64,000 nucleotides of DNA, taken from NCBI GenBank assembly GCA_016712985.1, contig JADJQA010000043.1, forward strand, positions 1-64,000, given 5' to 3'. Within the stretch, counting starts at the first letter, position 1. Each line of letters starts with the position of its first letter. The DNA is from Sulfuritalea sp. Lineage in GTDB: Bacteria; Pseudomonadota; Gammaproteobacteria; Burkholderiales; Rhodocyclaceae. Both the position numbers and the translations under genes were made by a program. Shown here in pieces: positions 1-8,971 of this stretch. The notes below the pieces were generated by a model that did not search any database, was not told the origin of the DNA, and was given only the letters and a program-made list of their open reading frames with translations.

Positions 1-2764
1 GAGCCGGTTGCGGAGCAGTTCTCGACGCTGATCACCGGCAGGATGATCATGCCGACCGCGGTCGCCACGAGCAGGTCCTTGGCTGAGAGCGGCAGCGAAC
101 CGAAGATCGCGTTCATGAGCGGCAGGTAGATGAAGCCGAGTTGCAGCAGTAGCAGCGCGGCGATGCCGATGAACACGGTCATGTTGCTCCAGAGCCCGAT
201 CGACAGCAGCGAGCCCTTGAGGCTGCGGCAGTCGAGGACGTAGAAAACCTGGAACATGATGACCGTCGTCACGGCCATCGTCTGCCCCTTTTTCATGGCG
301 TCCACGGTCTCACCGTTGGTGTGGTACTCCCACAGGAACAGTCCGACCGCCCCGATCGTCATCAGCGTGGCGGCGACGAACGTCCGCGTGATGACGAAGC
401 CCGACAACACGGGTGCGTCCGGGCTGCGTGGGGGGCGCCGCATGACGTTGGGCTCCTTGGCTTCGAACGCCAGCGGCAGCGCCAGCGCCACGGTCGCCAC
501 GAGGTTGATCCACAGCAACTGCGTCGGCGCCATCGGCAGCAACAGCTCCTTCAGGCCGGTCGCGGGATCGAGCAGGAACGGAAAGAAGATGACCGCCGCC
601 ATCAGGATCATCGCCAGGCCGAGGTTGGTCGGCAGGACGAAGGCGAGGGACTTGATGAGGTTGTCGTAGACGCGGCGGCCTTCCTCGACGGCGGCGGCGA
701 TGGAGGCGAAGTTGTCGTCGGTCAGCACGATGTCCGCCGCCTCCTTCGAGACGGCGGTGCCGGTGATGCCCATGGCGACGCCGATGTTGCTCTGCTTGAG
801 CGCCGGGGCGTCGTTGACGCCGTCGCCGGTCATCGCCACGACTTGGTTGTTGGCCTGCAGCGCCTTGACGAGCTTGAGCTTGTGCTCGGGCGCGACGCGA
901 GCGAAGACGTTGGTCGTGCGCACCACCTGCCGCATCTGATCCTCGCTCATCTCCGCGAGTTGGGCGCCGGTGACGGCCTTGGCGTCGGTGAGGATGTTCA
1001 ACTGCGCGCCGATCGCCTGCGCGGTTTCCTTGTGGTCGCCGGTGATCATCTTGACGTTGATGCCGGCTGCGTGGCACGCCTTGATGGCCTCGATGGCCTC
1101 GCTGCGCGGCGGGTCGATCATGCCCTGCAGGCCCAGCAGCGTGAACCCGCCGGACGTGTCGGCCATCTGCAAGTTCCCGTTCTGCGCCGTCGGCCTGGTC
1201 GCGATCGCCAGCACGCGCATGCCCTGCCCCGCCAGTCGCGAGACCGCCGCCAGCACGGGGGCCGGGTCGATGCCCGCGCAGCGCTTGAGGATCACTTCCG
1301 GCGCGCCCTTGAGGATGAGCCGGGGCCGGCGTCGGGATGATCGTTCAGGTGGCCATGAACTGGTTTTCGGACTCGAACGGAATCGCGTCGAGGCGGGCGT
1401 GGTCGCGGCGCGCATTGTCGACCTTGACGCCGATCTTCTCCGCCGAGACCACCAGCGCCGCCTCGGTCGGGTCGCCGGTTATCTGGTACGTGCCGCCTTC
1501 ATGCACCAGCGTCGCGTCGTTGCACAGCGCCCCGGCCAGCAGCAGATCGTGAACGTCGGCCGGGACCTTGCCGGTGAGGTCGGCGCCGGGGAGGTCCTGA
1601 TGCCGCAGGCTCGTAGCCGACGCCGGTCATTAAAAGTCCGCCGCGCGTGGTCCACAGGGCCTGCACGGTCATTTCGTTGCGGGTCAGCGTTCCTGTCTTG
1701 TCGGAACAGATGGTGGTGGTCGAGCCGAGCGTTTCGACGGCCGGCAGCTTGCGAATGACGGCGCGCCGCGCGGCCATGCGCTGCACGCCGATGGCGAGCG
1801 CGATGGTGACGATGGCGGGCAGGCCTTCGGGGATCGCGCCGACGGCCAGCGCGATGGCGAAGATCACGGTCTCGCGCAGCGCCGGCAGGAACGTGACGCC
1901 GGTCTCGACCATGGTGCGCCAGGTGCCGACGACCAGCATGATCGCCGCGATGACGACGATGCCGATGGAAATGTACTTGCCGATGCTTTGCAGGGCCTTG
2001 GTCAGCGGGGTATCGAGGTCGGTGGCCTCCTTTAGCATGGTCGAAATGCGACCAAGCTCGGTCGCAGCGCCGGTGCCACAGACGACGGCGGTGGCGGTGC
2101 CGTAGGTCACCAGGGTGCCGCCGAACGCCATGCCCGAGCGGTCGCCGATGCCGGCGTTGGGTGCCGAGGCATCGGTGTCCTTTTCCGCCGGGACGGATTC
2201 ACCGGTGAGGGCCGCCTCTTCGATCTTGAGCGTCCTCACCGCCGCGAGTCGCATGTCCGCGGGGACCTTGTCGCCCGACGCCAACAGGACCACGTCGCCG
2301 GGCACGAGGTCGGCCCCGGCCACGGTGGCCTTCTTGCCGTCGCGCAGGGCGGTGACGTTCTCGGGCACCATCTTGCTCAGCGCCTCGATCGCCTTGCCCG
2401 CCTTGAATTCCTGCACGAAGCCGATCAGCGTGTTGAGCACCACCACGGCCAGGATGACCAGCCCGTTCTTGATGCCGTCGGTCGGGTCGACCAGCATCGC
2501 GACGAATCCGGAGGCGATCAGGACCCAGATCAGCGGGGAGTTGATCTGTCGCCAGAGCAGCGTCCAGGCGGTGTCGCCCCTGGCCTTGGGGAGCACGTTA
2601 GGCCCATACCGGGCAAGCCGGGCGTTGGCGTCGTCGGTGCTCAGGCCGGTTTCGAGGTTGGTCCCAAGCTTTCCGATGACATCCGCCACCGCCATTGCGT
2701 GATACTCCTCAGCGGAGGCGAGTTTGCCGACCTGGTTCGCCGGAGCATCTAGCGTTTGAGACAT
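1..2764 (-). pseudogene. P-type cation-transporting ATPase (PacL/P2-like), frameshifted, C-terminus off the window edge
   Basis: ATP-driven cation pump of the inner membrane (Ca2+/Mg2+-type P2 ATPase by overall similarity; the ion is not certain). ATG at 2764 begins MSQTLDAPANQVGK. The N-terminal cation-ATPase domain, the actuator motif TGES and the phosphorylation motif DKTGTLT are intact down to about 1610. The reading frame then shifts near 1609, meets TGA at 1345-1347, and shifts again between about 1348 and 1319. Past that, the frame is open to the left edge and contains the hinge motif TGDGVNDAPALK and the C-terminal membrane helices. All conserved domains are present across the three frames, so the breaks may be sequence errors; a decaying gene is the alternative. 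It is followed on its 5' side by a TerB-like gene and the Mrp antiporter operon on the same strand, which suggests an ion-homeostasis neighbourhood. Confidence 0.85.
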
Positions 2765-2940
2765 GGACTCCTTGTCCTCGTTATCAGGGGCTGGGCTACA
2801 GCGTCGAACCGCAACAAACAGCCATCCAAGGCCAGACCGCCACCCTCGGCAGCTTCTGGCTGATTGGTCCGAGATCACGCGTGGCCGGAAAGCAGGCCAA
2901 GTCGCTACATCGCGCATTCAGGCAGGCTGCTGCAGCTCGC

Positions 2941-3336
2941 TCAAGTGAAGGGCTGGATGTTCCAGCGTTTCATAGCCCGTGTCGCGAGGAATGCTTCACC
3001 GGCACTCAGCCGACGATCCGCGTAAACAATCTCGAGAATCGTGCGCAGCAACACCATCCGAAGATCGCGACTGCGGATCTCATCGAGCATCGCGTCGACG
3101 GTTTCGCCGCTCAGTTCAAGTTCGCCGCCTTCGCTACGCGAGGCGTACTGAGCCATGTCCTCGCAGAATTCACGAACGACCTTGTCGAAGTCGTCCTGGC
3201 TCATTCCGAGTTGTTCGACAACGGAGTGTCGACCGAGAACGTCGGTTTCCGCCTTGTCGATTCCCCCGTCTGCCAGAAGTGCAGCCGTGACGAGACGGGC
3301 TTTCGCCTGCGAGCTATCGATGGTGTACTTGCGCAT
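2941..3336 (-). CDS. TerB-like (tellurite resistance TerB family) protein
   Basis: Small soluble protein of 131 aa, all-alpha in appearance, starting MRKYTIDSSQAK. The pattern resembles the TerB/DjlA N-terminal helical domain: an early 'ALLADGGIDKAE' stretch and later 'EIVYADRRLSAGE', the two short acidic helix-loop segments typical of the family. The molecular role of TerB domains is poorly known (metal or membrane stress). It stands alone: 176 bp separate it from the ATPase gene and 146 unusually AT-rich bases (3337-3482) separate it from mnhG; that AT-rich stretch probably holds its promoter. Family assignment is by pattern only. Confidence 0.6.
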   Translation of the reverse strand: MRKYTIDSSQAKARLVTAALLADGGIDKAETDVLGRHSVVEQLGMSQDDFDKVVREFCEDMAQYASRSEGGELELSGETVDAMLDEIRSRDLRMVLLRTILEIVYADRRLSAGEAFLATRAMKRWNIQPFT

Positions 3337-3482
3337 GACTTCTCCTTGAAAACTTGGTTCCGGGTGACCCCCCGTCGAGGGAATGAACCAAGTCTAGTCA
3401 TATCAAAAGCATCGAACAAGTCGAATATTTTGAGCAAATACATCAATAAAATCGATTGCAGAAGCTCGCCGGCAGCGGTGCT

Positions 3483-3830
3483 TCAGCACTGTTGGCCACG
3501 ATGAATCCGATGGCACGGGTGCGGGTAGAGAGGCGCCCTGGCGATCTCGTCACGGCCGAACTGTTGCCTTGCCGCGGCGCGCGCCAGCATGTGCGACGCC
3601 ACCGGCAGGGTAACGAACAGGATCGCCAGGATCGTCAGGACGCGTCCGCCCCAGGCCCAGTCGCCGCCCACCAGTGCGGCGCCGGCCAGGATCAAACCCA
3701 CGCCCAGGGTGCCGGCCTTGGTCGCCGCATGCTGGCGCGACACGGCATCGGCGAGCCGGAACAGGCCCGCGGCGGCAATCAGCAGCACGCCGCAGCCCAG
3801 CATGATCAAGATCCAGCCGGCCGGGATCAA
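3483..3830 (-). CDS. mnhG: Mrp-type monovalent cation/H+ antiporter subunit G
   Basis: Small membrane subunit (115 aa) of the multisubunit Na+(K+)/H+ antiporter. Three hydrophobic segments are visible: around GWILIMLGCGVLLIAAAG, then TLGVGLILAGAALVGG, then VLTILAILFVTLPVASHM. The 'AATKAGTLGVG' segment matches the conserved MnhG/PhaG signature 'D.yaR.Ha.tKa.TLGv'. The start is taken as TTG at 3830, which overlaps the mnhF stop (TTGA) and has GGAG about 7 nt upstream. This continues the overlap pattern of the whole operon; an in-frame ATG ten codons later is the alternative. Last gene of the mnhABCDEFG operon. Confidence 0.85.
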   Translation of the reverse strand: MIPAGWILIMLGCGVLLIAAAGLFRLADAVSRQHAATKAGTLGVGLILAGAALVGGDWAWGGRVLTILAILFVTLPVASHMLARAAARQQFGRDEIARAPLYPHPCHRIHRGQQC

Positions 3831-4096
3831 GGCGGCCTCCGCTCTGCGTCGCCACGGCGTTCGATCATGCGCGCCCAGGCCACGGTGGCGACGAAGCCCG
3901 TCAGCGCCAGACCGATCGCCACATCGAGGAACAGCACTCGTCCCGACGCCAGCGCCGCCGCCACGCACAAGCCGATCGCGGCGGCGAACAGGATGTCAAG
4001 GGCAATCACCCGGTCGGTATCGCTCGGCCCGCGCAGGAAACGCAGCATGCCAAGCGTTGCGGCCAGCACCAGGGCCAGCACCATCGCCGTGATCAT
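3827..4096 (-). CDS. mnhF: Mrp-type monovalent cation/H+ antiporter subunit F
   Basis: 89-aa membrane subunit with three helices. The segment 'RFLRGPSDTDRVIALDIL' is the hallmark of MnhF/PhaF (R-x-GPs..DRv.alD). It is needed for assembly and activity of the Mrp complex in characterised systems. The ATG at 4096 overlaps the mnhE stop (ATGA), indicating translational coupling. Length is normal for the family. Confidence 0.9.
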   Translation of the reverse strand: MITAMVLALVLAATLGMLRFLRGPSDTDRVIALDILFAAAIGLCVAAALASGRVLFLDVAIGLALTGFVATVAWARMIERRGDAERRPP

Positions 4097-4437
4097 GATT
4101 CATGCTCCGGTTCGTTGCAAAGCAGGGTCACGTAGGGTTCGAACTCCTTGCGGATCGACGCCACCGTTGCCTCGGCCTGTGACAGGTCCAGCAGATGCAG
4201 CAGCATTTCGTGTCGCGCCATGTCGATGTCGATCACCGTCGTCCCCGGTGTCAGGGTCACCAGGCAGCCGAGCAGCGCGGCGCCGGTCTGGCTCATCGGC
4301 GCAAAGCCCATGCGGATCAGCCCCGCCGGTGGCCGTGGTCCCGGCCGCAGCACGATACGCGCCGTGCTCACTCCGGACACCAGCACCTGCCAGAGAAAGC
4401 GCAACAACAAGGTCCCCGCAGCGGCGACGCGTTCCAT
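4093..4437 (-). CDS. mnhE: Mrp-type cation/H+ antiporter subunit E, N-terminally short
   Basis: 114 aa, recognisable as the C-terminal two thirds of MnhE: 'RFLWQVLVSGVSTARIVLRP' followed by 'VTLTPGTTVIDID', the conserved TPGT motif. Family members are usually about 150-165 aa and begin with two extra hydrophobic segments that are absent here. The ATG at 4437 forms TGATG with a TGA in another frame. If one surplus base in the AAA run at 4474-4476 (TTT on the coding strand) is removed, mnhD runs into this frame without a stop. The D/E junction is therefore either a real truncation or fusion, or is damaged by sequence errors. Confidence 0.75.
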   Translation of the reverse strand: MERVAAAGTLLLRFLWQVLVSGVSTARIVLRPGPRPPAGLIRMGFAPMSQTGAALLGCLVTLTPGTTVIDIDMARHEMLLHLLDLSQAEATVASIRKEFEPYVTLLCNEPEHES

Positions 4438-5884
4438 CAGCGGGCTCCCCAGCGTCCGGGCGGCGTCGTTGGCAAAGCGCGATGAATGGCTCCGGATAGA
4501 CGCCGACCCCCAGTGCCAGCGCGGCCAGCAGTGTCACCACGGCATAGGCCGGCGCCAGGCGTGCCTGCGCGGGCTGCCAGGCCGGATCCGGGTGGGGCTT
4601 CCAGAACGCCTCCATCCAGATCTTGGCCATCGAGTAGAGCGTCAGCAACCCCACCCCCAGCGCCACCGCGCCCCACACCGCCTGGCCCTGGATGAAGCTC
4701 TCGCGCACGATCAGCAGCTTGCCCCAGAAGCCGGACAGGGGCGGAATGCCGACCTGGGCCAGGGCCGTGACCAGGAACAGCACCGCCAGCCAGGGCCGCG
4801 CCGCATAGAGCCCGCCGATGCGCCGCAGGTCGTAGTGGCCGGTGAGGCGAAAAACCATCGCCGCGATCAGGATCAGGCCGCCTTTGACCACCATGTTATG
4901 CCACATGTAGAACATCGCCCCGGCGCTGCCGGCAGGAGACGCCAGGGCGATTCCCAGCAGCATGTAGCCGATCTGGCTGACGATATGGAAGGCCAGGATG
5001 CGGCGCATGTCCCAGTGGTAGGCGGCCCCCAGCACACCGCTCACCATGGTCAGCACCGCGATCCAGCCCAGCGCCTGATAGAGCACCGCCGGCGACCCGG
5101 CAAACACGTCGCCCAGCATCCGCAGCAGGGCATAGGCGCCGACCTTGGTCAGCAACGCGGCGAACAGCGCCAGCAGCGGCGCCGGCAGCACGTGGTAGGA
5201 GGCTGGAAGCCAGGCGAAGAGCGGAAACGCCGCCGCCTTGATCAGCAGGGCCAACAGCAGGAGCGCAACGAAGGGCAGCAACATGCCGGCATCCGTGTGC
5301 TGCGCCGCGAGGCCGAGGGCCGTGAAGTTGAGATGGCCGGTGGTGGCGTAAATGAGCGCCACCGCCGCGAGCAGCAAGAGCGTGCCCGCGACGTTGAGGA
5401 CGAAATACTTGAGCGTCGCTTCCAGGTCGCGCAGCGCGGCGCGGCGAACCATCAGGCCGAGGGCGCAGATCAGCGTCAGCTCGAACCAGACATAGAGATT
5501 GAACAGATCGGCCGTCAGGAAGGCGCCGCAGGCTCCCGCCAGCAGGCCGTGAATCAGCGGGTAGAGCCCATCGTCGGGGCTTGCCGGGTCGGCATCGGAC
5601 ATCTGGAAGCCGAGCGTCGCCACCCCCATCAGCGCCGCCACCAGCACCATCGAGGCGCTCAGCCGGTCGGCGGCGAACTCGATGCCGAAGGGCGCCGGCC
5701 AGTTGCCGAGGGCGACCCGCAGCGTGCCGCCGTTGTCTACCTGCAACAACAGCGCGACGGCGCAGACCAGCAGCACCGACAATCCCGTCCAGCTCAGGAG
5801 AAGCTGAAGTCGTGGGCGTCCCGCCGCCAGCACGCAGCCCAGGGCGGTTGCCAGAGTGGTCAGCAGCGGCAGCAGCACCAGCAT
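4437..5884 (-). CDS. mnhD: Mrp-type cation/H+ antiporter subunit D (3' end uncertain)
   Basis: Proton-translocating membrane subunit homologous to NuoM/NuoN, with about 13-14 hydrophobic segments. Identification rests on the family core around 'LTLICALGLMVRRAALRDLE', 'LLALFAALLTKVGAYALLR' and 'PPLSGFWGKLLIVRES'. The start ATG (5884) lies 2 nt after the mnhC stop. The expected frame holds to about 4476 ('GVYPEPFIAL'), after which it degenerates and would run out of frame through all of mnhE to 4100; this tail is not believable. I end the gene at 4437, the TGA that overlaps the mnhE start, which needs one frameshift near 4474-4476. Confidence 0.85.
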
Positions 5885-5886
5885 GC

Positions 5887-6270
5887 TCAGACCTCCTCAA
5901 GCGGCGGCTTGAGCCCGGCATCGTGCGGCGGTTCGGCGGCGCGCAGCCGATGCGCGTCGTCGCTATCGGCGGCGCGCATCAAACGCACCACCAGCACCAG
6001 CGAAAAACACAGCAGCGCGAAGCCGATGACAATCGCGGTTAGCACCAGCGCCTGCGGCAGCGGATTGGCGGCGTTCGTCAGAATTTGCGTCCCGGCCACG
6101 ACAATCGGCGGCGCCGCGGAATCAAGCCGGCCGGAAGCGAACACCAGCAGGTTGAGCGCGGCGCCGATCACCGACAGACCCACGACCATCCGGAACAGGT
6201 CGCGGGACAAGGCCAGATAGACGCCTGCCGCCACCCCGATACCCATGACGACGGCAAAGATCCAGATCAT
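5887..6270 (-). CDS. mnhC: Mrp-type cation/H+ antiporter subunit C
   Basis: 127-aa membrane subunit related to NuoK. It shows three helices and the conserved block 'NPLPQALVLTAIVIGFALL', the clearest MnhC/NuoK signature. ATG at 6270 overlaps the mnhB stop (ATGA), so the long in-frame extension upstream, which lies inside mnhB, is not real. The polar C-terminal tail after residue 100 is typical of PhaC/MnhC in Gram-negative bacteria. Confidence 0.9.
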   Translation of the reverse strand: MIWIFAVVMGIGVAAGVYLALSRDLFRMVVGLSVIGAALNLLVFASGRLDSAAPPIVVAGTQILTNAANPLPQALVLTAIVIGFALLCFSLVLVVRLMRAADSDDAHRLRAAEPPHDAGLKPPLEEV

Positions 6271-6698
6271 GCCTTGCCCTCGTCCACGCCGAGCAGTTCC
6301 AGGCAATAGCCGCCGACCGCGCCCCAGACAGCGCAATACACCCCAAGGTCGAACAGCATGACGGTGGATAGCGGCAGGTCGGTCACGCCGAGCGGCACCG
6401 TGATCCACGGATGCGTCAGGTAGGGCAGACCCGTCAGCAGCGCCGGCAGGCCGCTCGCCAAAGCCAGCAGCACGCCTGCAGCGGCCAGGCTTGGCGGTTG
6501 CATGGGCAGGCGCCGCCGCGCCCGTTCCGCACCGAATGCGATTGCGTAGACGGCGCTGGCCGAGACGGCCACCAGGCCGCCGACGAATCCGCCGCCGGGG
6601 GCGTTGTGGCCGCGCAGCAGCAGCCACAAGGATGCAATCAACATCACAGGGTAGAGGCCGCGCACCGCGACTTCGATCATCACCGTGCGGGAAGTCAT
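6267..6698 (-). CDS. mnhB: Mrp-type cation/H+ antiporter subunit B
   Basis: 143-aa membrane protein with four helices. 'LLRGHNAPGGGFVGGLV' is the diagnostic MnhB motif (G-H-x-x-PGGGF). The start ATG at 6698 overlaps the mnhA stop (ATGA). Length and architecture are normal. It follows subunit A, whose own C-terminus carries a related domain, as in other Mrp/Pha operons. Confidence 0.92.
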   Translation of the reverse strand: MTSRTVMIEVAVRGLYPVMLIASLWLLLRGHNAPGGGFVGGLVAVSASAVYAIAFGAERARRRLPMQPPSLAAAGVLLALASGLPALLTGLPYLTHPWITVPLGVTDLPLSTVMLFDLGVYCAVWGAVGGYCLELLGVDEGKA

Positions 6699-8971
6699 GG
6701 CGTCTCCCGGCGCCGCTGACGCGCCAGCTTGAACAGCGGGGCGGCCGCCAGCAAGGCGAAGGCAAGCACCGCGATCTCGCCAAGCGTGTCAAGGGCGCGG
6801 AAGTCGACGATGATGACATTCACCACGTTGTGGCCATGGGCCGCGGGTACGCTGCGGGCGCCGAAGAACTCGCTGAGCGCCGGGTCGAGGGGCTGGCCGG
6901 CGGCCAGCAACAGATAGAGGGTGAGGGCGCAGCCGAAAGCGATGGAGACCAGGAGCTTCAGCGGTTCGACGCGCCGCTGTATCGGCAGAGCATGGGCCAG
7001 CGTCGCTCCGCCGCGGATTTCCGGCAACACCGCCGCGGCGACGACGACGAACACGGTTTCGACCGCGAACTGGGTAAAGGCCAGATCCGGCGCCCCGGCA
7101 AACAGGAACAGCGCTGCACAGCCGTAGCCGACCAGACCGCTGGCGAGCAGCAGGACAAAGCGGTCGCGGACCCACAGCGCGGCCAGCGCGCCGGCGACGA
7201 CGATTGCTCCGGCGGCGAGCAGGGGCGGGTTGATGCCCTGCGTCGCCGGCCACAGCCAGCGCTCGGCGGCAAACGACAACGCCAGCAGGGCCGCCGCCGT
7301 GACTGTGGCGATCAAGACCAGAAGATAGCGATCCAGCAGACCGTGTTGCAAGCGCTGCGTGTGCCAGGCCGAGATCTGGCCGAGGGCCTGGAGCTTGCGT
7401 TGGTACCAGGCGGCCGGGCCAAAGGAATCGATCCAGCTCATGCGCTCCAGCGCAGCGTGCAGTCGGTCCCAGAAAGCATAGACGAACCCGCCGAAAACCA
7501 GCGACAGCGCCAGCGCGCCAAGCACCGGGCCACCGTCATAGGCCGATTCCACCATGAGCCCGCCCAGCTCCGGCGCCATGGCGCGCGCGGCCTCGGCCAG
7601 CAGGGGATCGACCGTGGCGGGCATGATGCCGAAGAGCAGTCCCAGCGCTGCCAGGGCGAGCGGCGGCAGCAGCATGGTCCACTGGGCTTCATGGGGGTCG
7701 GCGTCGCGCGGACAGGTGTCGCGGCCCCAGAACACGTGCACCGCCGCCGTCGCCGCCACCGCCACCGACACCGCGCCGACGATCACCGCGGCGTAGCCCA
7801 CCACTGCCAGCAGGTCGGCTTCGACCTTGGCCCCGGCAATCACCTCCTTGGCTACGAAGCCCATGGACAGCGGTAGCCCCGCCATCGACATCGCGGCCAG
7901 TGCCGCCGCCGCAGCCGTCCAGGGCATGTAGCGACGCATGCCGCTGAGATGGTCGATGCTGCGGGTGCCGGCGCCGTGATCGAGGTTGCCGACGACGAAA
8001 AACAGCGTCGCCTTGTAGAGCGCGTGGGAGAACAGCAACGCCGCCACCGCCAGCGGCGCTGTCGCGCCCGGCAGGCCGACCAGCATGGTCAGGGTGCCCA
8101 GCGACGACACCGTGGACCAGGCCAGAATGCGTTTCAGGTCACGCTCGCGCAGCGCATGGAGGGCGCCCCACAGCGCGGTGATGCTGCCCGCCGCGATGAG
8201 CACAAGGTCCCAGAACAGCAACTGGCCGAAGGCCGGATCGAGGCGCGCCAGCAGGTAGATGCCGAGCTTGACCATGGTTGCCGAATGCAGGTAGGCACTG
8301 ACCGGTGTCGGCGCCGCCATCGCGTTGGGCAGCCAGAAGTGGAACGGGAACTGGGCCGATTTGGTGAAGGCGCCGACAAACACCAGGCTTAGCGCCAGGG
8401 GCAGCAGCGGCTCATCGACCAGGCGCGGCGCCATCGCGATCAGCTCCCGCAGCGACAGGGTGCCGGCCATATCTCCCAGCAACAGGAACCCGGCCAGGAG
8501 AAACAGCCCGCCGCCGCCGGTGACCAGCAGCGCCTGCTGCGCCGACTTGCGGCTTGCCTCCTGTTCGTGGCTGAAGCCGACCAACAGGAAGGAAAGCACG
8601 CTGGTCATTTCCCAGAACACAAACAGCAGCAGCAGGTTGTCGGCGGTAACCGCACCGATCATCGCCAGCAGGAACAGCGACAACAGCACCGGCACACGCT
8701 CGGCCCTCGGCGTGCCGGCGAGGTAGCCGGCGGCATAGATGAACACCAGGCTGCCGACACCGCAAATCAGCAGCAGCATCTGCGCCGCCAGGCCATCGAC
8801 ATGGAACGCCAGATCCACGCCCAGGGACGGCACCCATGACCAGTGCAGAATCCACGGCAGTGGAATGCTGGCCAGCGCAGTTGCCAGCGCCAGGAACATA
8901 GCCAGCGGCAGGGCGGCGTAGGCCAGCAGACGGCCGACCCCTGCTGCCGCGGGATCAAAGTCGGCGCTCAC
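6695..8971 (-). CDS. mnhA: Mrp-type cation/H+ antiporter subunit A
   Basis: Large NuoL-like proton-pumping subunit. Starting from GTG at 8971 it is 758 aa. That GTG overlaps the stop of the upstream exchanger (GTGA), matching the overlap style of the operon, so I prefer it to the ATG at 9022 that reaches 55 nt into the neighbour. Core features: 'LLLFVFWEMTSVLSFLLVGF' (helices 4-5), 'TKSAQFPFHFWLPNAMAAPT' (the conserved Lys/His helix region) and 'VSAYLHSATMVKLGIYLL'. The C-terminal portion holds 'DLAFTQFAVETVFVV' and a MnhB-like four-helix domain. Roles in Na+/H+ or K+/H+ exchange and pH homeostasis follow from the family. Confidence 0.93.
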   Translation of the reverse strand: MSADFDPAAAGVGRLLAYAALPLAMFLALATALASIPLPWILHWSWVPSLGVDLAFHVDGLAAQMLLLICGVGSLVFIYAAGYLAGTPRAERVPVLLSLFLLAMIGAVTADNLLLLFVFWEMTSVLSFLLVGFSHEQEASRKSAQQALLVTGGGGLFLLAGFLLLGDMAGTLSLRELIAMAPRLVDEPLLPLALSLVFVGAFTKSAQFPFHFWLPNAMAAPTPVSAYLHSATMVKLGIYLLARLDPAFGQLLFWDLVLIAAGSITALWGALHALRERDLKRILAWSTVSSLGTLTMLVGLPGATAPLAVAALLFSHALYKATLFFVVGNLDHGAGTRSIDHLSGMRRYMPWTAAAAALAAMSMAGLPLSMGFVAKEVIAGAKVEADLLAVVGYAAVIVGAVSVAVAATAAVHVFWGRDTCPRDADPHEAQWTMLLPPLALAALGLLFGIMPATVDPLLAEAARAMAPELGGLMVESAYDGGPVLGALALSLVFGGFVYAFWDRLHAALERMSWIDSFGPAAWYQRKLQALGQISAWHTQRLQHGLLDRYLLVLIATVTAAALLALSFAAERWLWPATQGINPPLLAAGAIVVAGALAALWVRDRFVLLLASGLVGYGCAALFLFAGAPDLAFTQFAVETVFVVVAAAVLPEIRGGATLAHALPIQRRVEPLKLLVSIAFGCALTLYLLLAAGQPLDPALSEFFGARSVPAAHGHNVVNVIIVDFRALDTLGEIAVLAFALLAAAPLFKLARQRRRETP

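Noticed and set aside
310..1077. 255-aa minus-strand frame within the ATPase region
   Set aside because: Runs in a different frame from the one carrying TGDGVNDAPALK and is Arg/Gln-rich without domain signals.
4148..6220. Long plus-strand open frame across mnhD-mnhC
   Set aside because: It is antisense to a recognisable operon, rich in Arg/Gln/His, and a product of high GC. Same reasoning for the frames at 6491-7876, 29459-31279 and 39738-42119.
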